DNA of 9,186 nucleotides from Gammaproteobacteria bacterium (GTDB lineage: Bacteria; Pseudomonadota; Gammaproteobacteria; DSM-19610): positions 1 through 9,186 of the forward strand of contig DRQL01000025.1 in the NCBI GenBank assembly GCA_011371465.1. Direction: 5' to 3'. Position numbers and translations under genes: made by a program. Shown here in pieces: positions 5,030-9,186 of the stretch (position 1 is the first letter of the stretch; the number at the start of each line of letters is the position of its first letter). The notes beneath the pieces are model-generated. The model was not told the origin of the DNA and searched no databases. It worked only from the letters and a program-made list of their open reading frames with translations.

Positions 5030-6343
5030 ATGACCAACCAGGTCTGTTTTACCACACTGAAATTCGACCAGCCGTGGACGCTGGAGAACTATCTCAGTAT
5101 CGGCGGCTACGACGCCTGGAAGAAGATCCTGGCGGAAAAAACGCCGCAGGAAGAGATCATCGAGATCGTCAAGAGCTCCGGCCTGCGCGGCCGTGGTGGT
5201 GCGGGTTTCCCCACCGGCCTGAAGTGGAGTTTCATGCCGCGCACGGCGCCGGGCCAGAAATACATCGTCTGCAATTCGGACGAGTCCGAACCGGGTACCT
5301 GCAAGGACCGCGACATCATCCGCTACAACCCGCACGCGCTGATCGAGGGCATGGCCATTGCCGGTTACGCGATGGGCGCGACCGTCGGTTACAACTACAT
5401 GCGCGGCGAGTTCCACCACGAACCGTATGAACGCTTCGAACAGGCGCTGAAGGAAGCCCGCGAGGCCGGCCTGCTGGGCCGGAACCTGAAAGGCTCCGGC
5501 ATCGATTTCGAGCTGCACAGCCACCTGGGCGCGGGCGCCTATATCTGCGGTGAGGAAACCGCACTGCTGAATTCCCTGGAAGGCAAAAAGGGTCAGCCAC
5601 GGTTCAAGCCGCCGTTCCCGGCCAACTTCGGCCTGTACGGCAAGCCGACCACCATCAACAACACCGAAAGCCTGGCGTCTGTGCCCGCCATACTGCGTAA
5701 CGGCGGCGAATGGTTCCTGAACCTCGGCCGGCCCAACAACGGTGGCGAAAAAATCTGGTGCGTGTCCGGCCACGTCAACAGACCGGGCAACTACGAGATC
5801 CCGCTGGGCGCGCCGTTTAAAGACCTGCTGGAACTGGCCGGCGGCGTGCGCACCGGGCACCAACTCAAGGCGGTGATTCCCGGTGGCTGTTCCATGCCGG
5901 TGATGACCGCCGAGCAGATCATGGATACGGACCTGGACTACGACTCCCTGTCGAAGGCGGGTTCGGCGCTGGGTTCCGCGGGCATGATCGTGATGGACGA
6001 CAGCACCTGCATGGTGAAAGCGCTGATGCGCATTTCGCGTTTCTATTACGCCGAGTCCTGCGGTCAGTGCACGCCGTGCCGCGAAGGTTGCGGCTGGATG
6101 TACCGCGTCATCAAGCGCATCGAGGAAGGGCAGGGCACGATGGAGGACATCGACCTGCTGGCGAGTGCGGCAGGCCAGATCGAAGGGCATACCATCTGTG
6201 CCTTCGGTGACGCCGCGGCCTGGCCGGTGCAGAGTTTCATCAAGCACTTCCGCCACGAATTTGAATACCACGTGCAGCACAAGAACTGCATGCCCGGCAC
6301 CAGCAGTCACCGCAGCACCGCCGGCAAGGGAGCTGCTGCATGA
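5030..6343 (+). CDS. nuoF: NADH-quinone oxidoreductase subunit F (FMN, NADH site, N3)
   Basis: NuoF (51-kDa subunit) binds NADH and FMN, takes the hydride, and passes electrons to its [4Fe-4S] cluster N3. It has 437 residues, normal for the family. The glycine-rich nucleotide/FMN loop is GLRGRGGAGFPTGLKW at 51-66. CNSDESEPGTCKDR (81-94) and GAYICGEETALLNSLEG (169-185) are further flavin/NADH-site hallmarks. Cluster N3 is held by Cys344, Cys347 and Cys350 in ESCGQCTPCREG, with Cys390 in HTICAFGD as the fourth ligand. Cys353, in REGCGW, is an extra cysteine next to the cluster at a site that is Thr in many homologues. The short Ser/Ala-rich end (TSSHRSTAGKGAAA) looks flexible. GGAG at 5020-5023, inside the nuoE end, is the ribosome binding site. 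The stop overlaps nuoG by four bases (ATGA). Confidence 0.98.
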   Translation: MTNQVCFTTLKFDQPWTLENYLSIGGYDAWKKILAEKTPQEEIIEIVKSSGLRGRGGAGFPTGLKWSFMPRTAPGQKYIVCNSDESEPGTCKDRDIIRYNPHALIEGMAIAGYAMGATVGYNYMRGEFHHEPYERFEQALKEAREAGLLGRNLKGSGIDFELHSHLGAGAYICGEETALLNSLEGKKGQPRFKPPFPANFGLYGKPTTINNTESLASVPAILRNGGEWFLNLGRPNNGGEKIWCVSGHVNRPGNYEIPLGAPFKDLLELAGGVRTGHQLKAVIPGGCSMPVMTAEQIMDTDLDYDSLSKAGSALGSAGMIVMDDSTCMVKALMRISRFYYAESCGQCTPCREGCGWMYRVIKRIEEGQGTMEDIDLLASAAGQIEGHTICAFGDAAAWPVQSFIKHFRHEFEYHVQHKNCMPGTSSHRSTAGKGAAA

Positions 6344-8739
6344 GCGCCAAACCGGACACAGTGGCCGAAGACATGGTGACGGTGGAGATCGATGGCGTCG
6401 AGTACCCGGCGCGCAAGGGTGCCATGATCATCGAGATTACGGATGAGAATGACATCAGCGTTCCGCGTTTCTGTTACCACAAGAAGCTGCCGGTAGCCGC
6501 CAACTGCCGCATGTGCATGGTGGAAGTGGAGAAGGCGCCCAAGCCTCTGCCGGCCTGCGCCACCCCGGTCATGGAGGGCATGAAGATCCGCACGCATTCG
6601 GATTTTGCCAAAAAGGCGCAGCGTGCTGTGATGGAGTTCCTGCTCATCAACCACCCGCTGGACTGCCCTATCTGTGACCAGGGCGGGGAGTGCGAACTGC
6701 AGGACGTCGCACTGGAATATGGCCGCGGCGTGTCACGCTTCAGCGAAAAGAAGCGCGTGGTCAGGGACAAGGATTTCGGTGCGCTGATTGCCTCGGATAT
6801 GACACGCTGCATTCACTGCACGCGCTGCGTGCGTTTCCTGCAGCACGTGGCCGGTTTCAAGGAAATGGGTGGACTGGGGCGCGGCGAGAATGTCGAAATC
6901 GGCACTTATGTCGAACACCACATCGGTTCGGAACTGTCGGGCAACATCATCGACGTGTGCCCGGTCGGTGCGCTGACCTCCAAACCGTTCCGTTTCACGG
7001 CACGTGCCTGGGAGATGGTGCAGGCGCCTTCGATTGCGCCGCACGATTGTGTCGGCTCCAATCTCTACCTGCACACCCGTAACGGCAAATTGATGCGCGC
7101 GGTACCCCGCGAGAACGAAGCCGTGAACGAAGTCTGGCTGTCGGACCGCGACCGGTTTTCCTACCAGGGGGTCAACAGTGAAGACCGGCTGGACACACCC
7201 ATGATCAAAAAAGCCGATGGTTGGCAGCGCGTGGAATGGGAAGAAGCCCTGCACGTGGTGGCTCAGGCCCTGCGCGAGCGGGTCGACAGCCAGGGAGCGG
7301 ACCAGCTGGGCATGCTGGTGTCCCCGAGTGCGACACTGGAAGAACAGGCGCTGGTCAACCAGCTTGCCGAGGGACTGGGTGTCAGCAATATCGATCATCG
7401 CTTGCGACAGACGGATTTCTGTGGGCAACAGGACCAGCCGGTATTCCCCTTCCTCGGTCAGACCATCGAGGAACTGGAGAACGCCGACGCGCTGCTGCTG
7501 GTTGGTGCCAACCCGCGCAAGGACCAGCCGATCATCGGCCATCGCATACGCAAGGCCGCCCAGGCCGGCGCCCGTGTCATGTTGATCAATTCGGTGGACT
7601 ATCCGTATACCTTCGCTGCCGCCCACCAGGCGATCGTGGCCCCAATGCGCCTGGTACAGTCACTGGCGGGTGTAGCTGCTGCATTGCTGCAGAGCAAAAA
7701 GGCGCGCGCACCGCAGGATTTGCAGGCCGTTATCGACCAGACCCTGCCGGATGCTACCGAGCAGGCGATCGCGGCAACCCTGAGCGAGGCCGGGCAGGCC
7801 ACGCTCCTGCTGGGACTGGAAGCCGGCATGCACCCGGCGTTTTCCGCGTTGCGCGCGCTGGCGGTGTTGATTGCAGAGCTGAGTGGCGCCCGGCTTGGTT
7901 TCCTGTCTGACGGTGCTAACAGTGCGGGTGCCTGCCTGGCCGGCGTGCTGCCGCATCGCGGCGTGGCGGGCAAGGCCAGGTCCCGTGCCGGCCTGAGTGC
8001 TGCGCAGATGATCAACCAGCCGCTGAAGAACTATTTTCTGCTGGGCATCGAGCCGGAGCTGGATTGCGCCAACGGCGCACAGGCGCTGGTCGCAATGCAG
8101 GAGGCGGAATTCGTGGTGGCGATGACGCCCTTTGTGACGGAACGCATGCGGGACTATGCCGATGTGTTGCTGCCCATGAACTGTTACGCGGAAACTTCCG
8201 GTACCTTTGTCAACTGCGAAGGCCGCTGGCAGAGTTTTGCCGCGATATCGCGTGCGCCGGGCGGCAGCCGGCCAGGCTGGAAGGTATTGCGCGTGCTGGG
8301 TAACCTGCTGGAGCTGGAAGGTTTTGACCAGACTTCGTCAGAGCAGGTGCGCGATGCCCTGTCGGAACAGATTGGTTCGGTGCAGGTGGATAACACGCAG
8401 GCGGGGGAGGCGGACGACCTTCCCTCCGTCGGGGACGGTTTGCAACGTATCGCCAGCCTGCCGATGTACGCCGTCGACAGCCTGGTGCGCCGCGCCGTTG
8501 CGTTGCAGCATACCCCGGATGCCGATGTGTCCGCCCTGAGTTTGCATTCCGCGGAGGCGGCGCGACTGGGACTGGCCACGGGTGACCGGGCCCTGGTACG
8601 GCAGGGTGATGAGGCGATCGAGCTCGACGTGATCGTCAGCGATCGTGTGGCCGAAGGCGGCGCACTGGTTCCGATGGCGATTGAAGCCACCCACGCGCTG
8701 GGTGCACCCTCTGGCATACTACAGGTAAAAAAGGCATAA
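6340..8739 (+). CDS. nuoG: NADH-quinone oxidoreductase subunit G (clusters N1b, N4, N5)
   Basis: NuoG (75-kDa subunit) is the largest soluble subunit and carries the electron wire from NuoF towards NuoI. It has 799 residues. The N-terminal ferredoxin domain holds [2Fe-2S] N1b with Cys45, Cys56, Cys59 and Cys73. N5 follows with His105, Cys109, Cys112 and Cys118 (HPLDCPICDQGGEC), and N4 with Cys157, Cys160, Cys163 and Cys207 (CIHCTRC, CPVGAL). The rest resembles molybdopterin oxidoreductases but serves as structure, ending in a molydopterin-binding-like beta domain at about 730-790. Only Cys237 remains at the place where E. coli-type proteins bind cluster N7, so N7 is absent, as in most species. 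Its ATG overlaps the nuoF stop (ATGA), and AAGGGAG at 6326-6332 is a strong ribosome binding site. Confidence 0.98.
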   Translation: MSAKPDTVAEDMVTVEIDGVEYPARKGAMIIEITDENDISVPRFCYHKKLPVAANCRMCMVEVEKAPKPLPACATPVMEGMKIRTHSDFAKKAQRAVMEFLLINHPLDCPICDQGGECELQDVALEYGRGVSRFSEKKRVVRDKDFGALIASDMTRCIHCTRCVRFLQHVAGFKEMGGLGRGENVEIGTYVEHHIGSELSGNIIDVCPVGALTSKPFRFTARAWEMVQAPSIAPHDCVGSNLYLHTRNGKLMRAVPRENEAVNEVWLSDRDRFSYQGVNSEDRLDTPMIKKADGWQRVEWEEALHVVAQALRERVDSQGADQLGMLVSPSATLEEQALVNQLAEGLGVSNIDHRLRQTDFCGQQDQPVFPFLGQTIEELENADALLLVGANPRKDQPIIGHRIRKAAQAGARVMLINSVDYPYTFAAAHQAIVAPMRLVQSLAGVAAALLQSKKARAPQDLQAVIDQTLPDATEQAIAATLSEAGQATLLLGLEAGMHPAFSALRALAVLIAELSGARLGFLSDGANSAGACLAGVLPHRGVAGKARSRAGLSAAQMINQPLKNYFLLGIEPELDCANGAQALVAMQEAEFVVAMTPFVTERMRDYADVLLPMNCYAETSGTFVNCEGRWQSFAAISRAPGGSRPGWKVLRVLGNLLELEGFDQTSSEQVRDALSEQIGSVQVDNTQAGEADDLPSVGDGLQRIASLPMYAVDSLVRRAVALQHTPDADVSALSLHSAEAARLGLATGDRALVRQGDEAIELDVIVSDRVAEGGALVPMAIEATHALGAPSGILQVKKA

Positions 8740-8748
8740 AGACGGGCC

Positions 8749-9186
8749 ATGGCTGAGACAAGCTACATCGACTGGATCATTACGGGCGTCATCATTCTCG
8801 CCAAGATCCTGATCATCGTGATCCCCCTGATGCTCAGTGTCGCCTACCTGACCTATGCCGAGCGCAAGATCATCGGCTACATGCAGTTGCGCATCGGCCC
8901 CAACCGCGTCGGACCGCGCGGCTGGCTGCAGCCGATCGCCGATGCCGTCAAGCTGATGTTCAAGGAAATCATCGTTCCTTCGAAATCCAACCCCTACCTG
9001 TTCGTGATCGCACCGACCCTGGTGATTGCGCCGGCACTGGCGGCCTGGGCCGTGATCCCGTTCTCGGACGGGCTGGTACTGGCGGACGTGGACGCCAGCC
9101 TGCTGTATATCCTCGCGCTGACCTCCATCGGCGTGTACGGCGTCATCATTGCCGGCTGGGCATCCAACTCAAAATATGCCTTTCTC
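8749..9186 (+). CDS. nuoH: NADH-quinone oxidoreductase subunit H (3' partial)
   Basis: NuoH (ND1 homologue) is the membrane subunit that forms most of the quinone-access chamber and links quinone reduction to the proton-pumping arm. Only the first 146 residues lie in the window; family members have about 340. Helix 1 spans about residues 9-33. It is followed by the conserved cytoplasmic loop LTYAERKIIGYMQLRIGPN and GPRGWLQPIADAVKLMFKE, which carries charged residues near the quinone tunnel (Glu38, Arg39). Further helices lie at about 83-104 and 117-137. The reading frame stays open to the window edge. It begins 9 nt after the nuoG stop, with a weak ribosome binding site (GACGGG) close to the ATG. 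Gene order predicts nuoI next. Confidence 0.97.
   Translation, partial: MAETSYIDWIITGVIILAKILIIVIPLMLSVAYLTYAERKIIGYMQLRIGPNRVGPRGWLQPIADAVKLMFKEIIVPSKSNPYLFVIAPTLVIAPALAAWAVIPFSDGLVLADVDASLLYILALTSIGVYGVIIAGWASNSKYAFL

Noticed and set aside
4619..6310. A 563-codon open frame on the minus strand opposite nuoE and nuoF
   Set aside because: Both sense genes are certain from their cluster ligands. The antisense product has no recognisable domain and a composition typical of antisense reading of G+C-rich codons.
7021..7140. A missing N7 cluster in NuoG as a possible defect
   Set aside because: Only one cysteine is present there, but absence of N7 is normal for most NuoG proteins and does not affect the main electron path.
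6733..7626. A 297-codon open frame on the minus strand opposite nuoG
   Set aside because: It is a shadow of nuoG with no motif and no ribosome binding site of note.

Overview
The window is a stretch of bacterial chromosome dominated by the first eight genes of a nuo operon, which encodes proton-pumping NADH:quinone oxidoreductase (respiratory complex I). Protein sequences, the separate (unfused) nuoC and nuoD genes, the fairly high G+C content and a REP-like palindrome inside the operon all suggest a proteobacterium, most likely a gammaproteobacterium outside the enterics. The species cannot be named from this sequence.

Layout. Bases 3-191 (+) are the C-terminal end of an unrecognised protein. 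A convergent gene at 228-1220 (-) encodes a PAPS-dependent sulfotransferase-like protein. A REP-like sequence seems to lie where these two genes meet. Bases 1221-1518 are a divergent intergenic region. It holds a good sigma70-type promoter pointing into nuoA (TTGACT, 18 nt, TAGACT) and several small hairpins. The nuo genes then run on the + strand in the order A, B, C, D, E, F, G, H, and nuoH is cut by the window edge. Spacing is tight (7 nt, 14 nt, 1-nt overlap, 3 nt, 4-nt overlap, 9 nt), except for a 140-bp gap between nuoC and nuoD that is filled by an inverted pair of palindromic repeats.

How the genes work together. NuoE, NuoF and NuoG form the NADH-oxidising arm, with FMN and the Fe-S clusters N1a, N3, N1b, N4 and N5. 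NuoB (cluster N2), NuoC and NuoD form the connecting, quinone-reducing part. NuoA and NuoH anchor that part in the membrane and shape the quinone channel. All cluster ligands I looked for are present, and the extra N7 cluster of NuoG is absent. The remaining genes (nuoI-N) should follow beyond the right edge.

I saw no new biological system here. The operon is ordinary. The points worth a second look are the REP-like element splitting nuoC from nuoD, the acidic tail and insertion in NuoC, the hairpins in the sulfotransferase/nuoA intergenic region, and the unassigned sulfotransferase.
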